Shown piece by piece: positions 33,495 to 42,256 of a DNA stretch of 64,000 nt. The notes beneath the pieces were generated by a model, which was not told the origin of the DNA, did not search any database, and was given only the letters and a program-made list of their open reading frames with translations. Each line of letters begins with the position of its first letter. Within the stretch, counting starts at the first letter, position 1. Origin of the DNA: Roseomonas sp. Its GTDB lineage: Bacteria; Pseudomonadota; Alphaproteobacteria; Acetobacterales; Acetobacteraceae. Made by a program: the position numbers and the translations under genes. The stretch lies in contig JAPSLO010000001.1 in the NCBI GenBank assembly GCA_031180725.1, positions 744,001 to 808,000 of the forward strand, given 5' to 3'.

Positions 33495-34543
33495 ACATCA
33501 TGTCGCGCCGCTACGATCCGGCCGCCCTTGTGGCCTTCGCCACATCCTGCGCACAGTCCGCCGGGCTGCCGCCGGACAGGGCGCGGGTGATTGCGGAGAT
33601 CCTGGTCGAGGGCGACCTCATGGGCCATGACACGCATGGCCTGGCCCAGCTGACGCCCTATCTGGAGAGTCTCGCTGCCGGCGGCATGACGGCCGAAGGC
33701 GAGCCGGAACTGCTCTCCTCCACGCCCGTGCTGGAGAGCTGGGACGGCCGCAAGTTGCCAGGCCCCTGGCTGACCCGCCGCGCCATCGAGAAGGCCTGTG
33801 CCTTTGCCAAGACCTTCGGTCTCGGCGCTATCAGCATTGCGCGCAGCCACCATATCGGCTGCCTGGCCGCCTACGGCCCGCCGGTGGCGGAACGCGGGCT
33901 GATGCTGGTGCTGGCCTGCTCGGATCCCTCCACCGCCTCTGTCGCGCCCTGGGGTGGCACGCAGCGCATCATCACACCCAACCCCCTGGCCGCCGCCTGG
34001 CCGACGCCGGAAGGGCCGGTGATCCTGGACGTCTCCATGTCCATCACCACCAACGGCATGACGGCCCGCCGCCGCGCCGAGGGCACGCGCTTCCCTGGTC
34101 AGTGGCTGCTGGACGGGCAGGGTAACCCGACCGACGATCCCAAGGCCTTCTGGGCCGATCCGCCCGGCACGCTGCTGCCGCTCGGCGGGCTGGAGGCCGG
34201 GCACAAGGGCTTCGCGCTTGGCCTGCTGGTGGAGGCGCTGACCAGCGGCCTGGCCGGGCATGGCCGCGCTGCCGGCGCCACGGGCTGGGGCGCCTCGGTC
34301 TTCGTGCTGGTGCTGGACCCCGCGAAATTCGGCGGGGCGGAGCGTTTCCTGGCGGAAACCGGCTGGATGGCCCAGGCGGTGCGGAACAACCCGCCACGGC
34401 CAGGCTTCGACGCGCCGCGCCTGCCGGGCGACGGCGCCATGGCGCGGCGCGCGAAGGCGCTGGCAGAGGGCGTGACGCTGCATCCGTCCATCCCGCCGGC
34501 CCTGGCCAAGCTGGCGGAACGCTATGGCGTGGCCGTGCCGTGA
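33491..34543 (+). CDS. Ldh-family NAD(P)-dependent dehydrogenase (malate/L-lactate/ureidoglycolate type)
   Basis: Member of the atypical malate/lactate dehydrogenase family that also includes ureidoglycolate and delta1-piperideine-2-carboxylate reductases; 350 residues. Signatures are the EGDLMGHDTHGLAQL helix with the active-site histidine (about 46), SIARSHHIGCLAAY, CSDPSTASVAPWGGTQRIIT, NPLAAAWPT and GHKGFALGLLVEALTSGL. It starts four bases inside the membrane-protein gene (a second ATG lies at 33500). The nearby lysine-pathway genes make a cyclic imino-acid reductase possible, but the substrate is not determined by sequence. Confidence 0.88.
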   Translation: MNIMSRRYDPAALVAFATSCAQSAGLPPDRARVIAEILVEGDLMGHDTHGLAQLTPYLESLAAGGMTAEGEPELLSSTPVLESWDGRKLPGPWLTRRAIEKACAFAKTFGLGAISIARSHHIGCLAAYGPPVAERGLMLVLACSDPSTASVAPWGGTQRIITPNPLAAAWPTPEGPVILDVSMSITTNGMTARRRAEGTRFPGQWLLDGQGNPTDDPKAFWADPPGTLLPLGGLEAGHKGFALGLLVEALTSGLAGHGRAAGATGWGASVFVLVLDPAKFGGAERFLAETGWMAQAVRNNPPRPGFDAPRLPGDGAMARRAKALAEGVTLHPSIPPALAKLAERYGVAVP

Positions 34544-34559
34544 GAAGCGGGCGCGCCAG

Positions 34560-35015
34560 TCACAGGCGGCGCGCCACAGCGATCCACTCCCAAACGAGCC
34601 GCGTTTCTGCCGTCAGCGCTCGCCCATGCCGGGCGGCGGTGGCGCGGTACCATTCCCCTATCTCGCGCCGCCACCAGGCGAGCGTTCGCTCGCCCTCGCC
34701 ATAGGCCTGGGCATGGTGCTCGACGATGTCGCCGAAGCGCAGGATCTCGGCGCGCACGGTCACGATGACCGCGCGCGGGCGGTCCTGTCCGTCCAGCAGC
34801 ACGGAGAGCGCACCGGTGAAGGGCAGGGCGCCGTCCGGGTAGTCCCAGAGCGGAGAGGAAGTGGCGGTCTTGATGCCACTCAGGACGAGCGCGGCGCCCC
34901 CGTCCGCGTGCTCGGGCAGGGTGCCGATACGCATGGGCAGGAAAAACCGTGAACTTTCACCGGGGAAGGCCCCTTCGAGCAGCGCGGCGAAGCGGGCATC
35001 CGGCTGGCTGGCCAT
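34560..35015 (-). CDS. ASCH-domain protein
   Basis: A 151-residue protein with the ASCH fold, a PUA-like RNA-binding or nuclease-related domain. The diagnostic segment is ALVLSGIKTATSSPLWDY (about residues 42-59) with the conserved G-x-K-x-x-T, followed by FGDIVEHHAQAYGEGERTLAWWRREI, also typical. Relatives in E. coli (YqfB) are amidohydrolases of N4-acetylcytidine and others are RNases. The ATG at 35015 is chosen rather than a TTG further up. It lies 2 bp after truA in the same direction, which suggests a link to RNA metabolism but does not prove it. Confidence 0.82.
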   Translation of the reverse strand: MASQPDARFAALLEGAFPGESSRFFLPMRIGTLPEHADGGAALVLSGIKTATSSPLWDYPDGALPFTGALSVLLDGQDRPRAVIVTVRAEILRFGDIVEHHAQAYGEGERTLAWWRREIGEWYRATAARHGRALTAETRLVWEWIAVARRL

Positions 35016-35017
35016 CG

Positions 35018-35779
35018 TCACCCCCAATCGGGTTCGGGATCGTAGCAGGCAGCGCGGAAGACCAACCCGTCCGGGGGGGCGGTCTGGCCGGCCTTGGTGC
35101 GGTCACGGGTTTCCAGCACCTGGCGGGGCCAGTCCACGGGCCGGCGGCCGAAGCCCACTTCCACCAGCGTGCCGACCATGTTGCGGACCTGGTGGTGCAG
35201 GAAGCTGCGGGCTTCCGCGACGATCACCACTTCCTCGCCGAAGCGGCTGACATCCAGCCGGTCCAGCGTGCGCAGCGCGGACTTTGCCTGGCAGGAGGCG
35301 GCGCGGAAAGCCGAGAAATCGTGCTTGCCCAGCAGACCTTGCGCGGCCTGGTGCATGGCTTCGGCGTCCAGGCGCTTCTTGATGTGCCAGAGCCGCCCGG
35401 CCTCGATTGCCGGGCGGGCGGCGCGGTTCATGATGCGGTAGCGGTAGGCCCGGCCGATGCAGGCGAAGCGGGCCGACCAGTCCACTGCCACCCGGGCGCA
35501 GGCCAGCGCCACCACCGGGTGCGGCACGGTGCGGGCATTGATGGCTTCCCGTACGCGCTCCGGCGGCAGATCCGCCTTCAGCAGGATGTCCACCACCTGA
35601 CCTTCAGCATGCACGCCCGCATCGGTCCGGCCGGAGGCGGTGGCGAGTGGCACCTCGCCCCCGTTCAACGGCGCCGCCGCTTCCTCCAGCACCTGCTGCA
35701 CGGAAAGCCCCTCGGCCTGGCGCTGCCAGCCGACGAAGGGCGTGCCGTCATATTCGATGCGCAGCGCATAGCGCGGCAT
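35018..35779 (-). CDS. truA: tRNA pseudouridine(38-40) synthase
   Basis: Isomerises uridines 38-40 in the anticodon arm of tRNAs. The 253-residue protein has YALRIEYDGTPFVGWQRQ at the N-terminus, the catalytic aspartate D53 in ASGRTDAGVHAEGQVV, and the C-terminal RSFLHHQVRNMVGTLVEVG motif. The ATG at 35779 lies one base past the fmt stop, so fmt and truA are co-transcribed. def-fmt-truA is a conserved alphaproteobacterial order, here followed by an ASCH gene; dapE lies close by on the other strand. Confidence 0.97.
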   Translation of the reverse strand: MPRYALRIEYDGTPFVGWQRQAEGLSVQQVLEEAAAPLNGGEVPLATASGRTDAGVHAEGQVVDILLKADLPPERVREAINARTVPHPVVALACARVAVDWSARFACIGRAYRYRIMNRAARPAIEAGRLWHIKKRLDAEAMHQAAQGLLGKHDFSAFRAASCQAKSALRTLDRLDVSRFGEEVVIVAEARSFLHHQVRNMVGTLVEVGFGRRPVDWPRQVLETRDRTKAGQTAPPDGLVFRAACYDPEPDWG

Positions 35780-35780
35780 G

Positions 35781-36686
35781 TCAGGTGAGCACCGATCCCG
35801 GCGGCAGCGCATAGCCGCGCAGGAAATCAGCGGCCGGCAGCGCCGCCCGGCCGGCGCGCTGAAGCCGCGTCAGGCGCAGCGCGCCCTCACCACAGGCCAC
35901 GGTCGGCGCGGCATCCAGCACGGTGCCCGGGGCTCCGCTGCCGGCCACGGGCTCGGCCGCCAACACGCGCAGTGTCTCCGCTCCATGGTTGGAGTAGGTG
36001 CCGGGCCAAGGGTTCAGGGCGCGGATGCGGCGGTCCAGCGCGATGGCGGGCTGCGACCAATCCAACTTCCCGTCCTCCTTGGCGATCTTGGGGGCGTAGG
36101 TCACGCCCCCCTCCGGCTGCGGCACGGGATCCGGGTTCTGCGCCAGCGCCTGCACGATCATGCGGGCGCCGAGTTCGGCGAGTGCGTCGTGGATCTCCGG
36201 CGTGGTGGCACGCGGTCCGATGGGAATGGCCTGGCGCAGCAGCATGGGGCCGGTGTCCAGCCCTTCCTCCATGCGCATGATGGTGATGCCTGTTTCGGCA
36301 TCGCCAGCCAGAATTGCGGCCTGAATCGGCCCGGCGCCGCGCCAGCGCGGCAGCAGAGAGGCATGGATGTTCAGGCAGCCGCGGCGCGGCGCATCCAGCA
36401 TCGGCCTCGGCAGGATCAGCCCATAGGCCGCCACCACCGCCACATCCAGGTTCAGCGCAGCGAAGGCCGCGTGTTCCGCCGTGTTCTTCCGCACGCGCCC
36501 GGGCGTGCGCACGGGGATACCGAGTTCCAGCGCCGCGCGGTGGACGGGGCAGGGGGTCTCCTTCTGGCCTCGGCCGGCAGGGCGGGGCGGCTGGGCATAG
36601 GCGGTGACGATCTCATGCCCCGCCGCATGCAGCGCCCTGAGTGCAGGGACGGCGAAATCCGGCGAACCCATGAAGGCGATGCGCAT
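35781..36686 (-). CDS. fmt: Methionyl-tRNA formyltransferase
   Basis: Formylates initiator Met-tRNA using 10-formyltetrahydrofolate. The 301-residue protein begins [16 protein letters not shown], has [19 protein letters not shown] (catalytic Asn-His) and [17 protein letters not shown] (catalytic Asp), and a C-terminal OB-like tRNA-binding domain from about residue 205 with [13 protein letters not shown]. def lies 10 bp upstream in the same direction, so the formylation and deformylation enzymes are encoded as a pair. Confidence 0.98.
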   Translation of the reverse strand: MRIAFMGSPDFAVPALRALHAAGHEIVTAYAQPPRPAGRGQKETPCPVHRAALELGIPVRTPGRVRKNTAEHAAFAALNLDVAVVAAYGLILPRPMLDAPRRGCLNIHASLLPRWRGAGPIQAAILAGDAETGITIMRMEEGLDTGPMLLRQAIPIGPRATTPEIHDALAELGARMIVQALAQNPDPVPQPEGGVTYAPKIAKEDGKLDWSQPAIALDRRIRALNPWPGTYSNHGAETLRVLAAEPVAGSGAPGTVLDAAPTVACGEGALRLTRLQRAGRAALPAADFLRGYALPPGSVLT

Positions 36687-36696
36687 GCTGGTGGCC

Positions 36697-37227
36697 CTAA
36701 TCCCGCGCCTTGGCCTTCAGCTCCTTCGCCAGCTTGCGCAGCAGCATGTTCCGCTTCAGGGCGGAGATATGGTCCACGAAGAGCACGCCGTTCAGGTGGT
36801 CGATCTCGTGCTGCAGGCAGGCGGCGAGCAGCCCATCGGCCTCCACCTCCTTCCGCGCGCCGGTCAGGTCGGTCCAGCGCACCTTCACCCGGGCGGGGCG
36901 GGTGACCTCGGCGAACTGATTTGGCAGGGAGAGGCAGCCTTCCTCGCGTGTCGCGAGTTCGGTGCTGGCGGCGACGATCTCCGGGTTCACCAGGACCATG
37001 GGGACCGGCTTCTCCTCCGGGTGGACATCTACCACCACCAGGCGCAGCAGCTCTCCCACCTGCGGCGCGGCCAGGCCGATGCCGGGGGCCTTGTACATGG
37101 TGGCCAGCATCCTCTCGGCCAGGGCGGGGATGCGGGGGTCGTTCGGCTCCACCGGCTTCGCCTTGGCGCGCAGGCGAGGGTCGGGGACATAGAGGATGGG
37201 CAGCAGCGCGGGGGCGTCAGTCGTCAT
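36697..37227 (-). CDS. def: Peptide deformylase
   Basis: Metalloenzyme removing the formyl group from nascent proteins, 176 residues. All three motifs are intact: GIGLAAPQ (49-56), EGCLSLP with the metal cysteine C98, and HEIDH (140-144) with two metal histidines and the catalytic E141. The ATG at 37227 is chosen because the family N-terminus ([10 protein letters not shown]) starts just after it. It is divergent from the hsp20 gene, with a 177-bp shared upstream region. Confidence 0.98.
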   Translation of the reverse strand: MTTDAPALLPILYVPDPRLRAKAKPVEPNDPRIPALAERMLATMYKAPGIGLAAPQVGELLRLVVVDVHPEEKPVPMVLVNPEIVAASTELATREEGCLSLPNQFAEVTRPARVKVRWTDLTGARKEVEADGLLAACLQHEIDHLNGVLFVDHISALKRNMLLRKLAKELKAKARD

Positions 37228-37378
37228 CTGATGAGGGTGTCCGGAAGACCCGGAGAGGTAGCCCCGCCCCACCCCCCTTGCAACAACCCGTTCGGCCGCC
37301 AAAATTCCGGTCAGCGGGGTGCCTCGGGCCCCGTCGATTCAGGCCTCGCCCGTAGCCCATGCCGGGACAGGGGGGGCA

Positions 37379-37400
37379 GGGGGGATACCCCCGGAGGAGA
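37379..37400 (+). promoter_or_regulatory. G/C stem-loop abutting the hsp20 ribosome binding site
   Basis: Six G residues (37379-37384), an ATA loop and five C residues (37388-37392) form a short, very stable stem that ends exactly where the Shine-Dalgarno stretch GGAGGAGA (37393-37400) begins, 4 bases before the ATG. The C-run could also pair with the purine-rich ribosome site. Small heat-shock genes of alphaproteobacteria often have leader RNA thermometers; this is not a recognisable ROSE element, so a thermosensor role is only a suggestion. Confidence 0.4.
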
Positions 37401-37404
37401 AGGC

Positions 37405-37890
37405 ATGTCGCGTCCCTCGCTCTTTGGTTCGCCGCTCTTCCTCGGCTTCGACCACCTCGAGCAGATGCTCGATCGTGTGCAGAAGAACGCCGATGGCTAT
37501 CCGCCTTACAACATCGAGCAGACCGGAGAGACCCGGCTGCGGATCACGCTGGCTGTGGCCGGATTCTCCATGGAGGATCTGCAGATCACCCAGGAGGACA
37601 ACCAGCTGGTGATCCGCGGGCGGCAGAAGGAGGAGACCGAAGGTCGGATTTTCCTGCACCGGGGCATCGCCGCCCGCCAGTTCCAGCGCGCCTTCGTGCT
37701 GGCCGAGGGTATCGAGGTGGAGGGGGCCTGGCTGGACAACGGATTGTTGCACGTGGACCTGCGCCGCCCACTGCCTGAGGCGCGCGTTAAGACCATTCAG
37801 ATTGCCACCCGCAACGGCGCGGCACAGCGCACGCCCGTGGTAGGTGGCGCGGCTGAGCCGCTTCCGGACGGCCGCACCAGGGGCGGGTGA
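37405..37890 (+). CDS. Small heat-shock protein Hsp20 (IbpA-like)
   Basis: ATP-independent chaperone that binds unfolding proteins. The 161-residue protein has an N-terminal GSPLFLGFDHLEQMLDRVQ, then the alpha-crystallin domain from about residue 35 (PPYNIEQTGETRLRITLAVAGF), with QLVIRGRQKE and IAARQFQRAFVLAEGIEV, and LLHVDLRRPLPE before a flexible tail. GGAGGAGA four bases before the ATG is a very strong ribosome site. A DUF1150 gene follows 67 bp downstream, the usual alphaproteobacterial pairing. A heat-shock type promoter (CTTG at 37277, CCAAAAT at 37299) is possible but imperfect. Confidence 0.94.
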   Translation: MSRPSLFGSPLFLGFDHLEQMLDRVQKNADGYPPYNIEQTGETRLRITLAVAGFSMEDLQITQEDNQLVIRGRQKEETEGRIFLHRGIAARQFQRAFVLAEGIEVEGAWLDNGLLHVDLRRPLPEARVKTIQIATRNGAAQRTPVVGGAAEPLPDGRTRGG

Positions 37891-37957
37891 TCAGCCGATA
37901 CCCGCCGGCATCCAAAATGGCACGGGCCCGATCGGGACGCGCCGCAAGGAGAGCACG

Positions 37958-38209
37958 ATGAACGACCATGATACTGCTGATGCAGGGGCCGCCTTCCTGA
38001 GCGCCGCCGCGCTGCGCAACCTCTCGATTCAGGATTTCGCCCGCCTGGGCACGAATGAGGTCGCCTATCTGCGCCCCGTCGTGATGAACGGCGCCACCGC
38101 CTTCGCCATCCATGCGGCGGACGGCACACCGATTGGCGCCGCGCCCAATGCGCAGCTTGCTGCTGCGGCCATCCGCCAGCATGAGATGGAGCCTGCCCTG
38201 GTCCACTGA
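37958..38209 (+). CDS. DUF1150 family protein
   Basis: An 83-residue protein of the small alphaproteobacterial DUF1150 family, commonly encoded right after hsp20. Recognisable are the helix LRNLSIQDFARLGTNEVAYLRPV and the strand pair FAIHAADGTPIGAAPNAQLA. The ATG at 37958 follows AAGGAGAG. No activity is known; co-occurrence with Hsp20 suggests a stress role. Conserved length and a good ribosome site make it a real gene. Confidence 0.85.
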   Translation: MNDHDTADAGAAFLSAAALRNLSIQDFARLGTNEVAYLRPVVMNGATAFAIHAADGTPIGAAPNAQLAAAAIRQHEMEPALVH

Positions 38210-38216
38210 ACCCTTG

Positions 38217-38245
38217 CCCGGGCGCGCCGGTTGACCCCGCCCGGG
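38217..38245. terminator. Hairpin between convergent DUF1150 and hpf
   Basis: A 7-bp perfect stem CCCGGGC (38217-38223) / GCCCGGG (38239-38245) with a 15-nt loop lies between the convergent stops. It may serve both transcripts. No T-tract is present. Confidence 0.35.
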
Positions 38246-38258
38246 GCAGCGCCGCGCC

Positions 38259-38870
38259 TCAGGCCGGGCCGGGATCTATCCAGCCCACATGACCGTCGCC
38301 ACGCCGGTGCACGACATTCAGCGCACCGGTGGCGCGGTTGCGAAACATGAGGACCTGAAGCTGCATCAGGTCCATGTGCATCACCGCCTCTCCCACCGTC
38401 AGCGTCTCGATCACTCCCTGGCTCTCGGCCACCACGGCGGGGTGATCGGCACCATTCGCCAGATCGGCCTCCGCCGCATCGGCTCCCTCTTCCTCCCCGA
38501 TGGGAGCGCGGAGCACGATCTGGCGCGCGGGTTCCCCAGCCGGGCGGTCGCGCGTCGCCGCCACGCTGCGCGCATGGTCATTCACGCGACGGCGATAGCG
38601 ACGCAGGCGCTTGGCGACATGTTCGGCCGCTTCCTCGAAGGCGCGATGCGCATCAGGGCCCTCGCCCTCGCCACGCATGAACAGGTCGCGCCCGGCCTTC
38701 AGGTTGATGTCGCAGATGAAGGCATGACCCTTGGCATCGCGGCGGAAGGTGACATTCGCTTCAAGTGCGTGATCGAAGTATTTGCGCGCGATCACGCCGA
38801 GGCCGTCCCGCACATGCGTCTTCAGCGCCTCGCCGGTTTCGACCTGCTTGCCCGCCACGGTGATGTGCAT
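38259..38870 (-). CDS. hpf: Ribosome hibernation promoting factor, long form
   Basis: Binds the 30S decoding region and dimerises ribosomes into inactive 100S particles in starvation. The 203-residue protein has the N-terminal S30AE domain (MHITVAGKQVETGEALKTHV and AHRAFEEAAEHVAKRLRRYR) and a separate C-terminal dimerisation domain (VVAESQGVIETLTVGEAVM, VLMFRNRATGALNVVHRRGDGHVGW split at about 170-197). The long form is usual in alphaproteobacteria. It lies 63 bp downstream of rpoN, the standard position. The ptsN gene that usually follows is absent here; convergent DUF1150 occupies that place. Confidence 0.96.
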   Translation of the reverse strand: MHITVAGKQVETGEALKTHVRDGLGVIARKYFDHALEANVTFRRDAKGHAFICDINLKAGRDLFMRGEGEGPDAHRAFEEAAEHVAKRLRRYRRRVNDHARSVAATRDRPAGEPARQIVLRAPIGEEEGADAAEADLANGADHPAVVAESQGVIETLTVGEAVMHMDLMQLQVLMFRNRATGALNVVHRRGDGHVGWIDPGPA

Positions 38871-38933
38871 GGACCGTATGTTCCTTCCTCCAGGGGGGGA
38901 AGGCCGCCCGGAAGAGGCGGCATACAGCCGCGG

Positions 38934-40430
38934 TCAGGCCGGGACGGCCTTTTCCCGCTTGCGCTGCACCGAAGACGGGATACGCAGCGCCTCCCGGTAT
39001 TTGGCCACTGTACGCCGGGCGATGTCCACACCTTCCTTGCGCAACCGTTCAACGATCGCATCATCGGAGAGGATATCGTCGGGGTGTTCCTGCGCGATCA
39101 TCTCGCGGATCCGGAAACGGATCGCCTCCGCCGAATGGCTCTCCCCGCCGGAGGTGCCGGCAATGGCGGTGGTGAAGAAGTATTTCAGCTCGAAGGTGCC
39201 GCGCGGTGTGGCGATGTGCTTGTTCGCCGTTACCCGGCTGACGGTGCTCTCATGCATCGAAACCGCCTCTGCCACGTCGCGCAGGATCAGCGGGCGCAGG
39301 TGCGAGACGCCGTGGCGGAAGAAGCCATCCTGCCGGCGGACGATCTCCGCCGCCACTTTCAGGATGGTGGTGGCGCGCTGTTCCAGTGATTTCACGAGCC
39401 AGGTCGCGCTTTGCAGGTGTTCGGCCAGGAAGGCCTTGTCGTCTTTGTGGCGGGCGCCGACCACGGCGCGCGCGTGGAAGCCGCGGTTGACCAGCACGCG
39501 GGGCAGGGTCTCCGGGTTCAGCTCCACCGCCCAACCGCCGTCTTCCGTGCGGCGCATCAGCACATCCGGCACGACCACCGGCGGCGGCGGCGTGTCCCAG
39601 TTCGCACCCGGCTTCGGATCGAGCCGCTTCAGCTCAGCAATCATGTCGGCGAGATCTTCGGAATCCACGCCGCAGACCCGCATCAGCCCCCGCAGGTCGC
39701 GCCGTGCCAGCATGTCCAGGTTGTCGAGCAGCGCTTCCATGCAGCAATCCAGCCGATTGCGGTCGGCCAGCTGCACAGCCAGGCATTCGCGCAGGTTCTG
39801 CGCAAACATCCCGACCGGGTCCAGCCGCTGCATCCGTGTGCGCACCGCGGCCACCAGCGCTTCCTCACAGCCCATGGCGCCGGCAATGGCGGCATCAGCT
39901 ATCGGTAGCCGGCCGGCGGGGTCCACCATTGCCAGCATCTGGGCGGCAATCAGCCGTTCCTTCGGGTCGTGGAATGTGAGCCGGATCTGCTCGCCGAGAT
40001 GCTCCCGGAGTGACGGCGTGGCATCCGCCATCTCCTCGATGCCGGAGAGGTCGTCGGCGAAATCGGCGCGGCCACCGCGCCCAATGCCCGCGCCCAGCCC
40101 GGCGCCCGCGCCGTCGCTGTCATAGACATTGCCCCAGTCGGCATCGAGCGGCGCCGAAGCGGCATCGGGCAGGATGTCAGAGATTGCGGCCGCCAGAGCA
40201 TCCGTGGGTTCCGCCGCTGCCGCCGGGGCTTCGCGTTCATCGGCAGCGGTGCGAGGATCAGGCCGCTCGTCGCGCTCCAGCAGCGGGTTCCGCTCCAGCT
40301 CTTCCTCGACGAAGGCGGCGACTTCCATGTTGGAGGATTGCAGAAGCTTGATGGCCTGCCGCAGTTGCGGCGTCATCACCAGCGACTGGGACTGCCGGAG
40401 ATCGAGGCGCGGGCCGAGCGCCATCGTCAT
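38934..40430 (-). CDS. rpoN: RNA polymerase sigma-54 factor
   Basis: Alternative sigma factor for -24/-12 promoters. The 498-residue protein has the Gln/Leu-rich region I (LDLRQSQSLVMTPQLRQAIK), an acidic/Ala-rich region II (about 55-130), the core-binding domain, the helix-turn-helix DVAEAVSMHESTVSRVTANK and the RpoN box ARRTVAKYRE at 471-480. Either ATG at 40430 or 40424 could be used. It follows lptB by 45 bp in the conserved lptC-lptA-lptB-rpoN-hpf block. No clear sigma-54 promoter was seen in this window. Confidence 0.98.
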   Translation of the reverse strand: MTMALGPRLDLRQSQSLVMTPQLRQAIKLLQSSNMEVAAFVEEELERNPLLERDERPDPRTAADEREAPAAAAEPTDALAAAISDILPDAASAPLDADWGNVYDSDGAGAGLGAGIGRGGRADFADDLSGIEEMADATPSLREHLGEQIRLTFHDPKERLIAAQMLAMVDPAGRLPIADAAIAGAMGCEEALVAAVRTRMQRLDPVGMFAQNLRECLAVQLADRNRLDCCMEALLDNLDMLARRDLRGLMRVCGVDSEDLADMIAELKRLDPKPGANWDTPPPPVVVPDVLMRRTEDGGWAVELNPETLPRVLVNRGFHARAVVGARHKDDKAFLAEHLQSATWLVKSLEQRATTILKVAAEIVRRQDGFFRHGVSHLRPLILRDVAEAVSMHESTVSRVTANKHIATPRGTFELKYFFTTAIAGTSGGESHSAEAIRFRIREMIAQEHPDDILSDDAIVERLRKEGVDIARRTVAKYREALRIPSSVQRKREKAVPA

Positions 40431-40475
40431 CCGCCCCCGTCCATGTCTCGGCCGCCACCCCGCATCGCCGCGGCC

Positions 40476-41255
40476 CTAGAGGGAGAACCGCTCGCCGAGG
40501 TAGACCCGGCGCACACCCTCATGCTCGACGATGTCGCGGGGGCTGCCTTCCATCAGCACCTGGCCATCATGCAGGATATAGGCGCGGTCGATGATCTCCA
40601 GTGTCTCGCGCACATTGTGGTCGGTGATCAGCACGCCGATGCCGCGGTCCTTCAGATGCTTCACCAGGTCGCGGATCTCGCCGACCGCAATCGGATCGAT
40701 GCCGGCCAGCGGCTCGTCCAGCAGGATGTAGGCAGGCTGGGTGGCAAGGGCCCGGGCGATTTCGCAGCGACGCCGCTCACCGCCCGAGAGCGCCAGCGCG
40801 GGTGCGCGGCGCAGATGGGCGATGCCGAATTCCGCCAGCAGTGCGTCCAGCATCTGCTCCCGCCGGTCGCGGATTGGCTCCACCACCTCCAGCGCGGCGC
40901 GGATGTTGTCCTCCACGCTCAGGCCCCGGAAGATCGAGGCTTCCTGCGGCAGGTAGCCGAGGCCCAGCCGGGCGCGGCGGTACATGGGCAGCGCGGTCAC
41001 GTCGTGGCCGTCCATCGTCACCGTGCCCTCATCGGGCTGGACCAGGCCGGTGATCATGTAGAAGGTGGTGGTCTTGCCGGCGCCGTTCGGGCCGAGCAGT
41101 CCCACCGCCTCACCCCGCCGCAGGTTCAGCGAAACGCCGCGCACTACCGGGCGCTTCTTGTACCGCTTGCCGAGCCCGGTGGCGACGAGGCCGGCATTCT
41201 GCACCGCCAGCCGTACCGGCGCGCCGTTGTCGCGGACGCTTTCGGGTGGAGTCAC
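40476..41255 (-). CDS. lptB: LPS export ABC transporter ATP-binding protein
   Basis: ATPase of the LptB2FG complex that extracts lipopolysaccharide from the inner membrane. The 259-residue protein has Walker A GPNGAGKTTT, the Q-loop YLPQEASIFRGLSVEDN typical of LptB, signature LSGGERRR, Walker B ILLDEPLAGIDP and the H-loop ITDHNVRETL. It starts at GTG 41255, overlapping the lptA stop (GTGA). Co-transcribed with lptC-lptA upstream; lptF/lptG are not in this window. Confidence 0.97.
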   Translation of the reverse strand: MTPPESVRDNGAPVRLAVQNAGLVATGLGKRYKKRPVVRGVSLNLRRGEAVGLLGPNGAGKTTTFYMITGLVQPDEGTVTMDGHDVTALPMYRRARLGLGYLPQEASIFRGLSVEDNIRAALEVVEPIRDRREQMLDALLAEFGIAHLRRAPALALSGGERRRCEIARALATQPAYILLDEPLAGIDPIAVGEIRDLVKHLKDRGIGVLITDHNVRETLEIIDRAYILHDGQVLMEGSPRDIVEHEGVRRVYLGERFSL

Positions 41256-42256
41256 CGGGCAGCCCCCTGCTGCGGCTGGCGTTGGGGCACGGGCTGGCGT
41301 GGCTGCACCTGGCTGCCCTGCGGACGGCCGGCTGGCGGGACTTGCGCCTGTTGAGGCTGGCCCTGCTGCGGCACGACCAGACCCTGCACGCGCTGGCCGG
41401 GCGCCGAGACCAGGCGCGAGATGCCGGTGCGCAGGTTCACGATCGCTTCGCTGCCATTGAGCTGATTCTCTCCACGGGTGATGCGGACATTGCCCACCAG
41501 CCGCGCCAGGCCGGTCTGTGGCGAATAGGCACCGCGCTCGCCGCGCACCACCTCCTCCGCCGTGCGAATCTCCACCTGGCCGAAGGCTTCCACCCGATCG
41601 ATGCGGCTGCCCTCCTGCGGCCCGGGAAGGCCGGCCGGGCCGGTGGGGCGCGATGGGGTAGGGGGTGTCGCCTGGGTGGCTGGCTGAGGCGCCTCCGAGG
41701 CCGGGTCCACGAAATAGGCGACCAGCGTATCGGCGGTGATGCGCCGGTTGTCGGTGGTGGTGACCACCGCGCCGCCGCGTGCCACTGCCATGCGGCGCTG
41801 CGGCCAGTATTCCAGGCTGTCGCGCGCCGTGATGGTCTGTTCGGGTGTGGTGAGTTGCAGGCTCTGGCCGGACAGCACCATCACCGCCTGGTCCATGTCA
41901 TACACTGCACGGGTCCCGGTGGCGGTCTCGGTGGCGGAGGTAATGCGCACTTGGCTGCCCTCGGCTTCCAGGCGCCAAATCTCACTACCACCCACTGGGC
42001 TCTGACCTGGTTGAGGCGCGGCGGCCCCGGCGCGGGGACGATAGCGGGCGATCAGCCGGTCGGCTTCCACCGTCACCCCTTCCCGCGTGGCGCGGGCATT
42101 GCCGCGGGCGATCACCACCTGCTCCTGCTGGCGCCACTCGATGCCGTCGGTGGAGGTGATGTCGATGGGGCCGCCCTGTGTCATGTCCAGGTTCTGGGCG
42201 TGGGCGGACAGGCCGATCACCAGAAGTGCGGCCATAATCGGGATGGGACGGATCAT
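41252..42256 (-). CDS. lptA: Periplasmic LPS transport protein LptA (OstA-like), with a long Gln/Pro-rich tail
   Basis: Forms the periplasmic bridge for LPS. The 334-residue protein has a signal peptide (MIRPIPIMAALLVIGLSAHAQ) and OstA/LptA beta-jellyroll repeats such as VVIARGNARATREGVTVEAD, LVGNVRITRGENQLNGSEAIVNLRTG (split around 260-290). It is clearly longer than the roughly 185 residues of E. coli LptA: there is a Pro/Thr-rich insert around 190-215 and a low-complexity Gln/Pro/Arg tail after about 300. Its start overlaps lptC and its end overlaps lptB (both ATGA/GTGA-type). Longer LptA proteins are usual in alphaproteobacteria, but the tail is noteworthy. Confidence 0.93.
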   Translation of the reverse strand: MIRPIPIMAALLVIGLSAHAQNLDMTQGGPIDITSTDGIEWRQQEQVVIARGNARATREGVTVEADRLIARYRPRAGAAAPQPGQSPVGGSEIWRLEAEGSQVRITSATETATGTRAVYDMDQAVMVLSGQSLQLTTPEQTITARDSLEYWPQRRMAVARGGAVVTTTDNRRITADTLVAYFVDPASEAPQPATQATPPTPSRPTGPAGLPGPQEGSRIDRVEAFGQVEIRTAEEVVRGERGAYSPQTGLARLVGNVRITRGENQLNGSEAIVNLRTGISRLVSAPGQRVQGLVVPQQGQPQQAQVPPAGRPQGSQVQPRQPVPQRQPQQGAAR

